A DNA stretch of 51,001 bases, taken from Pseudorhodoferax sp. Leaf274 (GTDB taxonomy: Bacteria > Pseudomonadota > Gammaproteobacteria > Burkholderiales > Burkholderiaceae_C). Below the pieces are notes generated by a model. That model saw only the letters and a list, made by a program, of their open reading frames with translations. It ran no database searches and was not told the origin of the DNA. Made by a program: the position numbers and the translations under genes. Below are positions 15,762 through 23,682 of the stretch, piece after piece. The number at the start of each line of letters is the position of its first letter. Within the stretch, counting starts at the first letter, position 1. Location of the stretch: the NCBI RefSeq assembly GCF_001422445.1, contig NZ_LMNA01000010.1, forward strand, positions 65,907 to 116,907, given 5' to 3'.

Positions 15762-17335
15762 TCTCGCGCCGCGCCTGGCTGGCCGGCGCCGCGCTGCCGC
15801 TGCTGGCGGCCCAGGGCTGCGACGCGCCGGCCACGCCGCTGGCCGGCGGCTTCGTGGGCACCAGCCCCGAGCGCGGCCACCTGCTGCGCGCGGCCATGGC
15901 GCAGACGCCGGCCCGTACGCAACGCACGCGCGTGGTCATCGCCGGCGGCGGCGTGGCCGGCCTGGCCGCGGCGCGCGCGCTGCGCCAACGCGGCATCGAG
16001 GATTTCGTGCTGCTGGAACTGGAAGACCAGGCCGGCGGCAACAGCCGCGCCACGCAGCTCGGTGGCCTGCCCTGCCCGCTCGGCGCCCACTACCTGCCCC
16101 TGCCCACGGACGCCGCGCACGAGGTGCAGGACCTGCTGGAAGAACTGGGCCTGCGCCGCCGCGTGGCCGGCCGCTGGGAATACGACGAGCGCCACCTGTG
16201 CCACAGCCCGCAGGAGCGGCTCTACCGCGACGGCCACTGGCAGGACGGCCTGCTGCCCCTGCAGGACATCACCGCCGGCACGCTGGCGCAGTACCGGCGC
16301 TTTGCCGCGCGCGTGGCGCAGTTGCAGCGCAGCGCCCCGTTCGCCATGCCGGCGCAACGCGCGGCCTTCGCGCCCGAGCACGCGGCGCTGGACGCGCAGA
16401 CCATGGCGCAATGGCTGGGCCGCGAAGGCCTGGACGATGCGCAGCTGCGGTGGTACCTGGACTACTGCTGCCGGGACGACTTCGGCGCCGGCCTGGCCAC
16501 GGTGTCGGCCTGGGCCGGCATCCACTACTTCGCCAGCCGGCACGGCTTCCATGCGCCCGGCGACGCCGCGGCCGAACGCGAGGCGGTGCTGACCTGGCCC
16601 GAGGGCAACGCCTGGCTCACGCAGCGGCTGGCACGGCCGCTGGGCGAGCGGCTGCGCAGCGCGCGCGTGGTGCGCCGCATCGCCACGCAGCGGCAGGGCG
16701 TGGTGGTGCAGGCGCTGGACCCTGCCAGCGGCCAGCTGGAGCAATGGGAGTGCGCGCAGTGCATCGTTGCGCTGCCGGTGTTCGTGGCTGCGCGCGTGCT
16801 GGCCGATCCGCCGGCCTTCGTGCGCGCGGCGGCGGCCGCGCTGCGTTACGCGCCCTGGCTGGTGGCCAACGTGCACCTGCGCGCCGCACTGGCCGACCAT
16901 GGCGGCGCGGCGCCGAGCTGGGACAACGTGGTCTACGGCAGCCGCGCGCTGGGCTATGTCGATGCGGGCCACCAGAGCCTGGAACAGCGCCGTCCGGACA
17001 CGCCACGCGTGCTGAGCTGGTACCAGGCGCTGGGCGATGTGCCGGGCGCGCGCGCCGCACTGGCCCAGCAGCCCTGGCAGCACTGGGCGCAGCAGATGTT
17101 CGAGGAGCTGGAGCAGGCCCACCCCGACCTGCGCGCCAAGGCCACGCATGTGGCGGTTGCGCGCTACGGCCACGCCATGGCCATGCCGGTGCCGGGGCTC
17201 GTGCAGGGCCTGCGGGCCAACGCCGCGACGCCGCGTGCCGGCGCGCTGCTGTTCGCGCACGCGGACTGGTCGGGCTACTCGGTGTTCGAGGAGGCCTTCA
17301 CGCGCGGGCACCTGGCGGGACTGGCGGCGGGATGA
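15758..17335 (+). CDS. Tat-exported FAD-dependent amine-oxidase-like protein
   Basis: This is a 525-residue flavoprotein. The N-terminus SRRAWLAGAALPLLAAQGC has a twin-arginine motif and a possible lipoprotein cysteine. The dinucleotide fold is VVIAGGGVAGLAAARAL with the LLELEDQAGGNS strand. The C-terminal flavin motif ADWSGYSVFEEAFTRG resembles monoamine/polyamine oxidases. It should act outside the cytoplasmic membrane, possibly oxidising an amine. Its start overlaps the aminopropyltransferase stop (ATGA), so the two are co-translated. The end overlaps the convergent AdoMet decarboxylase gene by 38 bases. A polyamine substrate is inferred from neighbours; other amine or carotenoid-like substrates are possible. 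Confidence 0.85.
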   Translation: MISRRAWLAGAALPLLAAQGCDAPATPLAGGFVGTSPERGHLLRAAMAQTPARTQRTRVVIAGGGVAGLAAARALRQRGIEDFVLLELEDQAGGNSRATQLGGLPCPLGAHYLPLPTDAAHEVQDLLEELGLRRRVAGRWEYDERHLCHSPQERLYRDGHWQDGLLPLQDITAGTLAQYRRFAARVAQLQRSAPFAMPAQRAAFAPEHAALDAQTMAQWLGREGLDDAQLRWYLDYCCRDDFGAGLATVSAWAGIHYFASRHGFHAPGDAAAEREAVLTWPEGNAWLTQRLARPLGERLRSARVVRRIATQRQGVVVQALDPASGQLEQWECAQCIVALPVFVAARVLADPPAFVRAAAAALRYAPWLVANVHLRAALADHGGAAPSWDNVVYGSRALGYVDAGHQSLEQRRPDTPRVLSWYQALGDVPGARAALAQQPWQHWAQQMFEELEQAHPDLRAKATHVAVARYGHAMAMPVPGLVQGLRANAATPRAGALLFAHADWSGYSVFEEAFTRGHLAGLAAG

Positions 17336-17702
17336 GGCCGCGCTCCAGCGACTGGCGCACCGCGTCGCGGGCGTCGAAGCGCGCGACCAGCGCATCCAGC
17401 AGCGCATGGGCCTGCGCGCGGTGGTCGGCGCCGAAGTTGCAGACGTAGACGTCCAGCGTCACGGCGGCCTGCTCGGGCCAGGTGTGCACGCACAGGTGCG
17501 ATTCGGCCAGCAGCACCGTGGCCGTCACGCCGCCCGGGCCCTGGTCCGTGTCGGGAAAGCGGTGCAACAGCTGGCCCACGGGCTGCAGGCCGGCATCGCG
17601 CACGGCCTGAACGCACCAGGCGACAAGCGCCGGAGCATCGATGAGCCAACGCGGCGCGCAGCGGCAGCCGTGCAGGTCGGCGGTCAGGTGCAGGCCGCGC
17701 AT
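17298..17702 (-). CDS. speD: S-adenosylmethionine decarboxylase, prokaryotic class 1B type
   Basis: This 134-residue pyruvoyl enzyme makes decarboxylated SAM, the aminopropyl donor for polyamines. The key residues have the spacing of the Thermotoga enzyme: Ser68 (LAESHLCVHTWPE; self-cleavage between Glu67 and Ser68 makes the pyruvoyl group), His73 and Cys88. The start at 17702 has GGGGG about six bases upstream. The gene is convergent to the FAD gene and shares 38 bases with its 3' end. It lies 16 bases downstream of the fkbp-type gene on the same strand, so it may be transcribed with that gene. Together with the aminopropyltransferase it gives a complete two-step pathway from SAM. Confidence 0.9.
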   Translation of the reverse strand: MRGLHLTADLHGCRCAPRWLIDAPALVAWCVQAVRDAGLQPVGQLLHRFPDTDQGPGGVTATVLLAESHLCVHTWPEQAAVTLDVYVCNFGADHRAQAHALLDALVARFDARDAVRQSLERGLIPPPVPPGARA

Positions 17703-17718
17703 GCTGCCCCCGCTGGCA

Positions 17719-18159
17719 TCACTTGCCGTTGATGCCCAGCAGCTCCACCTCGAACTGCAGCGTGGCGTTCGGCGGGATCACGCCGCCGGCGCCCCGGCTG
17801 CCGTAGGCGATGGCGGCCGGGCAGGTCAGCTTGGCCTTGCCGCCGACCTTCATCTTCTGCACGCCTTCGGTCCAGCACGGGATCACGCCGTTGAGCGGGA
17901 ACTCGATGGGTGCATTGCGCTTGTAGGAGCTGTCGAACTCCTTGCCGTCCAGGAAGGTGCCCCGGTAGTGCACCTTGACCTTGTCGCTGGCGCCCGGCGC
18001 GGCGCCCGTGCCGTCCTGCAGCGAGCGGTAGACGAGGCCGGAGGGCGTGACCTGTGCACCGGGCTCCTTGGCGGCGGCCTCGGCCGTGGTGGCGCCCTGG
18101 GCCCAGGCGGTGCTGGCGAGCAGCGCGGCGAGCAGGACGGCGGGGGTACGGATGGTCAT
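17719..18159 (-). CDS. FKBP-type peptidyl-prolyl isomerase, periplasmic
   Basis: This 146-residue protein has a signal peptide (MTIRTPAVLLAALLASTAWA) and one FKBP domain. DKVKVHYRGTFLDGKEFDSS, the IPCWTEGVQKMKVGGKAKL segment, AYGSRGAGGVIPPNATLQFEVELL and the terminal GINGK are standard FKBP features with the active-site aromatic residues present. It should assist proline isomerisation in the periplasm. ATG at 18159 has AAGGAG six bases before it. The speD gene follows 16 bases downstream on the same strand. Confidence 0.92.
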   Translation of the reverse strand: MTIRTPAVLLAALLASTAWAQGATTAEAAAKEPGAQVTPSGLVYRSLQDGTGAAPGASDKVKVHYRGTFLDGKEFDSSYKRNAPIEFPLNGVIPCWTEGVQKMKVGGKAKLTCPAAIAYGSRGAGGVIPPNATLQFEVELLGINGK

Positions 18160-18273
18160 GCGGTCTCCTTCGAAAGCCATGCGGCAAAGCCGGCCATTAT
18201 GGCCAGCCGCCGAGGATTGCCGGGGACCGCGGCGGGCCATGCAGCGGTCGATAAGGCAGCCTGTACGGCGGCC

Positions 18274-18279
18274 TATACT
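18274..18279 (+). promoter_or_regulatory. Candidate -10 for the patatin gene
   Basis: TATACT (five of six) lies 51 bases before the GTG start of the patatin-like gene. A weak AAGGCA at 18253-18258 is 15 bases upstream. This is in the intergenic region between divergent fkbp and patatin genes. Confidence 0.4.
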
Positions 18280-18330
18280 GCATCGCAGCAATCGGACCCC
18301 AAGTTCCGCCATCCCCAGAAGGCTTCCCCC

Positions 18331-19506
18331 GTGGCTACATCTCCTTCCCCCGCGCGCAGCAGCGTCGCGCCCGCGGAACATTGCGTGCTGGTGCTGCAGG
18401 GCGGCGGCGCCCTCGGCGCCTACCAGGCCGGCGTGTACGAGGCCTTGGCCGAACGCGGCGTGGCGCCCGACTGGGTGGCGGGCGTCTCCATCGGCGCGAT
18501 CAACGCGGCGCTCATCGCCGGCAATGCGCCCGAGCGCCGCGTGGACCAGCTGCAGGCGTTCTGGGCCCAGGTCTCGTCCGGCCTGCCGCTGCCTGCGCTG
18601 CCCGCCAGCTATGGCGACGAGGCGCGCAGCCTGTTCAACACCACCAGCGCCGCACTGACGGCCAGCTTCGGCGTGCCGGGCTTCTTCATGCCGCGCATCC
18701 CGCCGGCGCCGCTGCAGCCGGCCGGCAGCGTGGCCGCGCTGAGCTGGTACGACACCGCGCCGCTGCGCAGCACGCTGGAGCGGCTGGTGGATTTCGACCG
18801 CATCAACGACGCCCATTGCCGCGGCAAGGTGCGGCTGTCGGTCGGCGCGGTGGACCTGGAAAGCGGCAACTCGGTGTACTTCGATTCGGTCGACCCGACC
18901 TGCACCCACCCCATCGGGCCGGAGCATGTGATGGCCAGCGGCGCGCTGCCGCCGGGCTTCGCGCCGGTGGCCGTGGATGGCAGGTGGTACTGGGACGGCG
19001 GCGTGGTCTCCAACACGCCGCTGCAGTACGTGATCGACCAGCCCAGCGTGCAGGACATGCTGGTGTTCCAGGTCGACCTGTTCAGCGCGCGCGGCGCGTT
19101 GCCGCACAACCTGGACGAGGTGGCCGAGCGCGCCAAGGACATCCAGTACGCCAGCCGCACGCGCATGAACACCGACCTGGTGGCCGTCCAGCAGCGCCTG
19201 GCCGAGGCCGCGCAACGCCTGGCCGACAAGCTGCCGGCGAACCTGCAGGGCGACCCCGACCTGCAGGCCCTGCTCAACGCGGGCAATTGCAATGCCGTGA
19301 CCGTCATGCACCTGATCCACCGCAGCAAGAGCCACGCCGGCCAGTCCAAGGACTACGAGTTCTCGCGCCAGACCGTGGCCGACCACTGGGCCGCGGGCCG
19401 CGCCGATGTCCAGGCCAGCTTCGCCGACCCGCGCTGGCGCGACCGTCCGCGCAAGAAGGCCGGCATCACGGTGCTCGACCTGGCGCCCCGGCCGGCCGGC
19501 CGCTGA
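18331..19506 (+). CDS. Patatin-like phospholipase with DUF3734
   Basis: This 391-residue serine lipase uses a Ser-Asp dyad. The oxyanion-hole loop [12 protein letters not shown] is at residues 23-34, the nucleophile Ser53 is in GVSIG, and the catalytic Asp222 is in the DGG motif (YWDGGVVSN). The C-terminal portion (about 270-385) fits DUF3734, often found on bacterial patatins. GTG at 18331 is the only sensible start after the upstream stop-free stretch, with AAGG in front. In this group the patatin gene is frequently followed by 3-hydroxybutyrate dehydrogenase, as here, pointing to polyhydroxybutyrate or lipid turnover; that link is inference. Confidence 0.9.
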   Translation: MATSPSPARSSVAPAEHCVLVLQGGGALGAYQAGVYEALAERGVAPDWVAGVSIGAINAALIAGNAPERRVDQLQAFWAQVSSGLPLPALPASYGDEARSLFNTTSAALTASFGVPGFFMPRIPPAPLQPAGSVAALSWYDTAPLRSTLERLVDFDRINDAHCRGKVRLSVGAVDLESGNSVYFDSVDPTCTHPIGPEHVMASGALPPGFAPVAVDGRWYWDGGVVSNTPLQYVIDQPSVQDMLVFQVDLFSARGALPHNLDEVAERAKDIQYASRTRMNTDLVAVQQRLAEAAQRLADKLPANLQGDPDLQALLNAGNCNAVTVMHLIHRSKSHAGQSKDYEFSRQTVADHWAAGRADVQASFADPRWRDRPRKKAGITVLDLAPRPAGR

Positions 19507-19541
19507 ACCCTTCAACACCCCGCTCCCCGAAAGGACACGCC

Positions 19542-20321
19542 ATGAAACTCAAGGACAAAGTCACGCTCGTCACCGGCGCCGCCAGCGGCATCGGCAAGGA
19601 GATCGCCTGCACCTATGCGCGCGAGGGCGCACGCGTGGCCATCGCCGACATGAACAAGACGGCCGCCGACGCCACTGCAGCCGAACTGCGCGCCGCCGGC
19701 CACCAGGCCATGGGCGTGGCCATGGACGTGACCAGCGAGGAGCAGGTCAACGCCGGCGTGGCCGAGGTGGTGGCCGCCTGGGGCACGGTGGACGTGCTGG
19801 TCAGCAACGCCGGCATCCAGATCGTGCACCCCATCGAGGACTTCCCGTTCGCCGAGTGGAAGAAGATGCTGGCCATCCACCTGGACGGCGCCTTCCTCAC
19901 CACCAAGGCGGTGCTGCCGCACATGTACAAGCAGAACAGCGGCTCCATCATCATGATGGGCTCGGTGCACTCCAAGCTGGCCTCGGTGCTGAAGGCGCCC
20001 TATGTGACGGCCAAGCACGGCCTGCTGGGCCTGGCCCGCGTGCTGGCCAAGGAAGGCGGCCCGCACAACGTGCGCGCCAACGTGATCTGCCCGGGCTTCG
20101 TGCGCACGCCGCTGGTGGACAAGCAGATCCCCGAGCAGGCCGCCACGCTCAAGATCAGCGAGGACGACGTGATCAAGAAGGTCATGCTCAAGGACACGGT
20201 GGACGGCGAGTTCACCACCGTGGCCGACGTGGCCGAGGTGGCGCTGCTGTTCGCGGCCTTCCCGAGCAATGCGCTGACGGGCCAGTCGCTGATCGTGAGC
20301 CACGGCTGGGCCATGGAGTGA
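19542..20321 (+). CDS. bdhA: 3-hydroxybutyrate dehydrogenase (short-chain dehydrogenase)
   Basis: This 259-residue SDR enzyme oxidises D-3-hydroxybutyrate to acetoacetate with NAD. The cofactor motif is [12 protein letters not shown], followed by the NAG motif ([17 protein letters not shown]), catalytic Ser in GSVHSKLAS, and YVTAKHG with Tyr and Lys. The segments [18 protein letters not shown] and [17 protein letters not shown] are characteristic of BdhA. AAAGGA precedes the ATG. It follows the patatin gene by 35 bases and probably shares its transcript. A strong hairpin follows the stop. Confidence 0.9.
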   Translation: MKLKDKVTLVTGAASGIGKEIACTYAREGARVAIADMNKTAADATAAELRAAGHQAMGVAMDVTSEEQVNAGVAEVVAAWGTVDVLVSNAGIQIVHPIEDFPFAEWKKMLAIHLDGAFLTTKAVLPHMYKQNSGSIIMMGSVHSKLASVLKAPYVTAKHGLLGLARVLAKEGGPHNVRANVICPGFVRTPLVDKQIPEQAATLKISEDDVIKKVMLKDTVDGEFTTVADVAEVALLFAAFPSNALTGQSLIVSHGWAME

Positions 20322-20326
20322 GCCGC

Positions 20327-20346
20327 GGGCGGGGGCATCCCCGCCC
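20327..20346 (+). terminator. GC-rich hairpin after bdhA
   Basis: An 8-bp perfect stem, gggcgggg (20327-20334) and ccccgccc (20339-20346), with a four-base loop gcat, begins five bases after the bdhA stop. There is no U-run behind it, so it could be a Rho-assisted or weak intrinsic terminator. Confidence 0.5.
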
Positions 20347-20447
20347 CTGGTCTGCCGCCTGGAGGGCGCCCGAACGGCGCCTTGGCTGACCGGCGCCGCT
20401 CGCCGCAGCTTGCAGCCAGCGCGCACCATGCCCGGGAGACTGCGGGC

Positions 20448-20891
20448 ATGCACCACACGAACTTCACCCAGCCGATCCACACCCAGACGATCGGCCGCCC
20501 TGGCCGTTTCGGCCGCTGGAGCCGCGGCTCCATCATGGCCGCCCTGGCCACCTCCGCATTGCTGCTGGGCGCATGCGCCAGCAAGGGCCCGCCGCCGCTG
20601 GAAGCCATGACCGCCGCCCGTGCCGCCCTGGCACAGGCCGAGGCCGCAGGCGCCGGCCAGCTTGCGCCTGTCGAGCTGCTGTCCACCCGCGACAACCTCG
20701 CCAAGGCCGATGCGGCACTCGGCGCCGAGCAGTTCGACCAGGCCCGCCGCCTGGCCGACCAGGCCACCGCCGACGGCGCATTGGCCGAACGCAAGGCGCG
20801 CGCCGAACGCGCGCGCATGGCCGCGTTGGAACTGCAGCGCGCCAACGCCACGCTGCAGCAGGAAATCGGTCCGCGCACCACGCGCCAGTGA
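20448..20891 (+). CDS. DUF4398 lipoprotein
   Basis: This small protein of about 147 residues has a lipoprotein signal ending LLLGAC (Cys43 from this start) and a helical mature part of repeated Ala/Gln/Arg heptad-like segments (EAMTAARAALAQAEAAGAGQ) matching DUF4398. ATG at 20448 is chosen because GGGAG lies nine bases upstream; the next ATG (20535) would leave a signal without positive charges. It sits directly before an OmpA-type protein with the same DUF4398-like region, so the two probably work together at the outer membrane. Function is unknown. Confidence 0.75.
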   Translation: MHHTNFTQPIHTQTIGRPGRFGRWSRGSIMAALATSALLLGACASKGPPPLEAMTAARAALAQAEAAGAGQLAPVELLSTRDNLAKADAALGAEQFDQARRLADQATADGALAERKARAERARMAALELQRANATLQQEIGPRTTRQ

Positions 20892-20989
20892 CCGCTGCAG
20901 GCGTGGCACGCACGCCAACGCCACCGCCCATGTCATCGGCCGCGCGCAATGGCGCAGCCGGTGCCGAACCATTTTTTCGAGATTTCGCC

Positions 20990-21889
20990 ATGAAGACGTT
21001 CCACCACACCTCCCAGCATGTTCGACGCGGCCTTGCGCTGCTGGTACCGGCCAGCGCGCTGCTGCTGGCCGCCTGTGCCTCCACACCCGCCAACAACCCC
21101 GCACTGGACGAGGCCCGCGCCATCTACAGCCGCGCTGCCAGCGATGCCGACACCGTGCGCAGCGCGCCCGTGGACCTGCGCCAGGCCGAGCAGGCACTGC
21201 AACAGGCCGAAGCCGCGTTCAGGGACGGCAAGGATCCGCAGGATGTCGCGCACTACGCCCAGCTGGCGCGCCAGCGCGCCGCCACGGCACTGCAGTCGGG
21301 CGACATTGCCCGCGCCGAGCAATCGGTGGCCGCGGCCGGCGCCGAGCGCAACCGCATCCTGATGGCCGCCCGCTCGCAGGAGGCCGAACAGGCCCGCATG
21401 CAGGCCCAGAGCGCACGCACACAGGCAGAACTGGCGCGCGAGCAGGCGGCCCGGCAAGGCGCGTCCGCCCAGGCGGCCCAGGACCGGGTGGCCAGGCTGC
21501 AGCAGGAAATGGCCGAACTGCAGGCCAAGCAGACCGATCGCGGCATGGTGCTGACGCTGGGCGACGTGCTGTTCGACACCGGCCGTGCCGAGCTCAAGCC
21601 CGGCGCCTTCGCCACGCTGGACCGCCTGGCGGCCTTCATGCGCGACAACCCCGAACGCCGGCTGGACGTCGAGGGCCACACCGACTCGGTGGGTTCGGAC
21701 ACGTTGAACGTGGCGCTGTCGCAGCAGCGCGCGGAATCGGTCCGCGCCGCGCTGGTGCAGCGCGGCGTGGACGGCGCGCGCATCGAGACCAAGGGCCTGG
21801 GCAAGGCCGTGCCCGTGGCCAGCAACGCCTCGGCCGAAGGCCGCCAGCGCAACCGCCGTGTGGAGATCGTGATCGGCAGCGCCGGCTGA
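20990..21889 (+). CDS. OmpA-family lipoprotein with N-terminal DUF4398
   Basis: This is a 299-residue outer-membrane lipoprotein. The lipobox LAAC has Cys29, a DUF4398-like coiled-coil part occupies about residues 35-180, and a C-terminal OmpA peptidoglycan-binding domain covers about 185-297 (FDTGRAELKPGA, VEGHTDSVGSDTLN, LSQQRAESVRAAL, RNRRVEIVI). It should tie the outer membrane to peptidoglycan. The preceding gene encodes a shorter DUF4398 lipoprotein. The stop is immediately adjacent to the convergent ABM gene with no spacer. Confidence 0.9.
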   Translation: MKTFHHTSQHVRRGLALLVPASALLLAACASTPANNPALDEARAIYSRAASDADTVRSAPVDLRQAEQALQQAEAAFRDGKDPQDVAHYAQLARQRAATALQSGDIARAEQSVAAAGAERNRILMAARSQEAEQARMQAQSARTQAELAREQAARQGASAQAAQDRVARLQQEMAELQAKQTDRGMVLTLGDVLFDTGRAELKPGAFATLDRLAAFMRDNPERRLDVEGHTDSVGSDTLNVALSQQRAESVRAALVQRGVDGARIETKGLGKAVPVASNASAEGRQRNRRVEIVIGSAG

Positions 21890-22204
21890 TCAGCCGGCCA
21901 CGGGCTCCAGCACATGGATGGCCCGGTTGGCCACCCACTCCTTGGTCTTGGCGCCATAGGCCGCCATGTGCGGTGCCTTGGCATGGGCCTTGAGCGCATC
22001 GAAGCTCGCCCATTTCTCGACCACGACGAAGGTGTCGGCACCGAAGGTCGCCCAGCCTGGCGGCAGGTTGGCGGCGTCGACCACCGCGCCGTACTCGATG
22101 CAGCCGTCCTCGGCCAGCACCGCGGCGCGGTTGTCGTTGAAAGCAGCCAGCACGTCGCCGCGCTTGCCGGGGTGGGTGGTGATGATGGCCAGCACCTGGA
22201 TCAT
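21890..22204 (-). CDS. ABM-fold putative quinol monooxygenase
   Basis: This 104-residue dimeric alpha-beta-barrel protein belongs to the antibiotic biosynthesis monooxygenase/YgiN group. It begins MIQVLAIITTHPGKRGDVLAAF, has the CIEYGAV segment and the EKWASFDALKAH...PHMAAYG region typical of the family. It is cytoplasmic with no cofactor motif. Members oxidise quinols or act on small aromatic compounds. It is convergent to the ompA-type gene with no gap and is on the same strand as the RND operon, 68 bases downstream of it. Confidence 0.85.
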   Translation of the reverse strand: MIQVLAIITTHPGKRGDVLAAFNDNRAAVLAEDGCIEYGAVVDAANLPPGWATFGADTFVVVEKWASFDALKAHAKAPHMAAYGAKTKEWVANRAIHVLEPVAG

Positions 22205-22272
22205 GGAATCGGTCTCCTCGAAGATGGCGGCCCCCTGGCCGCCGGCGGCGCCGATTCTGCCCGCGCCCCGCG

Positions 22273-23682
22273 CTAGCCCGCTGTCGCGGACGGAGCAGTG
22301 GCCTGCCAGCCGCCGCCCAGCACCTTGTACAGCGTGACACGGTTGGCCTGCTCGGTCAGCAGCAGGCTGATCAGCGTCTGCTGCGCGGTGTACAGCGCGC
22401 GCTGCGCATCCAGCACCTCCAGGTAGCTGCCGCCACCGCCCTTGAACAGCGCCTGGGCCAGGTCGAAGCTGCGCGTGCTGGCCGCGACGAGTGCGCGCTG
22501 CGCATCCAGGCGCTCGGCCAGCGTGCGGCGCTCGGCCAGCGCATCCGCCACCTCCCGGAAGGCCACCTGCAGCGTCCTCTCGTAGCTGGACAGCACGATG
22601 TCGCGCTGCACCTCGGTGGCGCGCACCTGGTTGCGCCGTGCCCCGTTGTCGAACAGCGGCAGGCTGATCGAGGGGCCGAAGCTCCAGGCCCGGCTGCCGG
22701 CCTCGAACAGGCTGGACAAGCCCGGGCTGGCCACGCCGGCCGAACCCGTCAGCGCGATGCGCGGATACAGCGCCGCGCGTGCAACCCCGATGTCGTGGTG
22801 CGCAGCGCGCAGCGCGTGCTCGGCCGCCAACACGTCGGGCCGCTGCTGCAACACGCTGGACGGCAGGTCGGCCGGCGGCGCAGGCAGGGAAGCGACCGTG
22901 ACGGACTGGTCGCCCGGCAGCAGATCGGCCGGCAATGGCACGCCCGCCAGCAGCGCCAGCGCATTTCGGCCCTGCTCGACCAGGCTGTCGAAGGCCGCGA
23001 CCTGGCCGCGTGCCGACTCCACCGTGGTCTGCGCCTGCGCCAGCGCCACGCCGGACTGCGCGCCCAGCGCATGCGCCTGGCGGATCAGGTCGTAGGAGCG
23101 CTGCTGGCTCTGCAGCGTCTCGCGCGCCAGGCGCAGCCGTTGCTGGTCGGTGGCCAACTGCAGCCAGGCCTGCGCCACGGACGCCACCAGGCTGATCTGC
23201 ACGCTGCGGCGTGCGTCCTCGGTGCGCAGGAATTCCTCGAGCGCGGAGTCGGACAGGTTGCGCACGCGGCCGAAGAAGTCGAGCTCGTACGCCGTCAGGC
23301 CGAAGTTGGTGCTGAAGCGGTCGGCGATGCTGGCATTGCCGCTGGTGGTCAAGGCCGCCGGCGTGCGCGCGCGGCTGGCAGCACCGCCGAGTTCCACCGA
23401 AGGCAGCGTGGCGGCGCTGGTCACGCCGTAGAGCGCGCGGGCACGCTCGATGCTGAGCGCGGCGGAGCGCAGGTCGCGGTTGTTGTCCAGCGCCAGCGCC
23501 AGCACGCCACGCAGGCGCTCGTCGACGAAGAACTCCTGCCAGCCGGCCAGCGGCTGCGTGGCCGCCGGCGCGCCAGGCCAGGCCTGGGGAATGGGGGCGG
23601 CGGGCTGCTGGTAGCGCGGCGCCAGGTTGGCGCAGCCGCACAGCACGGCCACCACGGCCAGGGGGATCAGGGCGCGGCGCAT
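22273..23682 (-). CDS. RND efflux outer-membrane factor (OprM/NodT type lipoprotein)
   Basis: This 469-residue TolC-like channel is anchored as a lipoprotein (LCGC, Cys17). The mature protein begins with the ANLAPRYQQP motif common to OprM relatives, and carries two outer-membrane efflux repeats (for example LDNNRDLRSAALSIERARALYG, YELDFFGRVRNL, QRPDVLAAEHALRAAHHDIGVARAALYPRI given here as landmarks). Its start overlaps the pump stop by one base as TGATG, so it is the third gene of the efflux operon. It provides the exit duct for the pump. Confidence 0.92.
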   Translation of the reverse strand: MRRALIPLAVVAVLCGCANLAPRYQQPAAPIPQAWPGAPAATQPLAGWQEFFVDERLRGVLALALDNNRDLRSAALSIERARALYGVTSAATLPSVELGGAASRARTPAALTTSGNASIADRFSTNFGLTAYELDFFGRVRNLSDSALEEFLRTEDARRSVQISLVASVAQAWLQLATDQQRLRLARETLQSQQRSYDLIRQAHALGAQSGVALAQAQTTVESARGQVAAFDSLVEQGRNALALLAGVPLPADLLPGDQSVTVASLPAPPADLPSSVLQQRPDVLAAEHALRAAHHDIGVARAALYPRIALTGSAGVASPGLSSLFEAGSRAWSFGPSISLPLFDNGARRNQVRATEVQRDIVLSSYERTLQVAFREVADALAERRTLAERLDAQRALVAASTRSFDLAQALFKGGGGSYLEVLDAQRALYTAQQTLISLLLTEQANRVTLYKVLGGGWQATAPSATAG

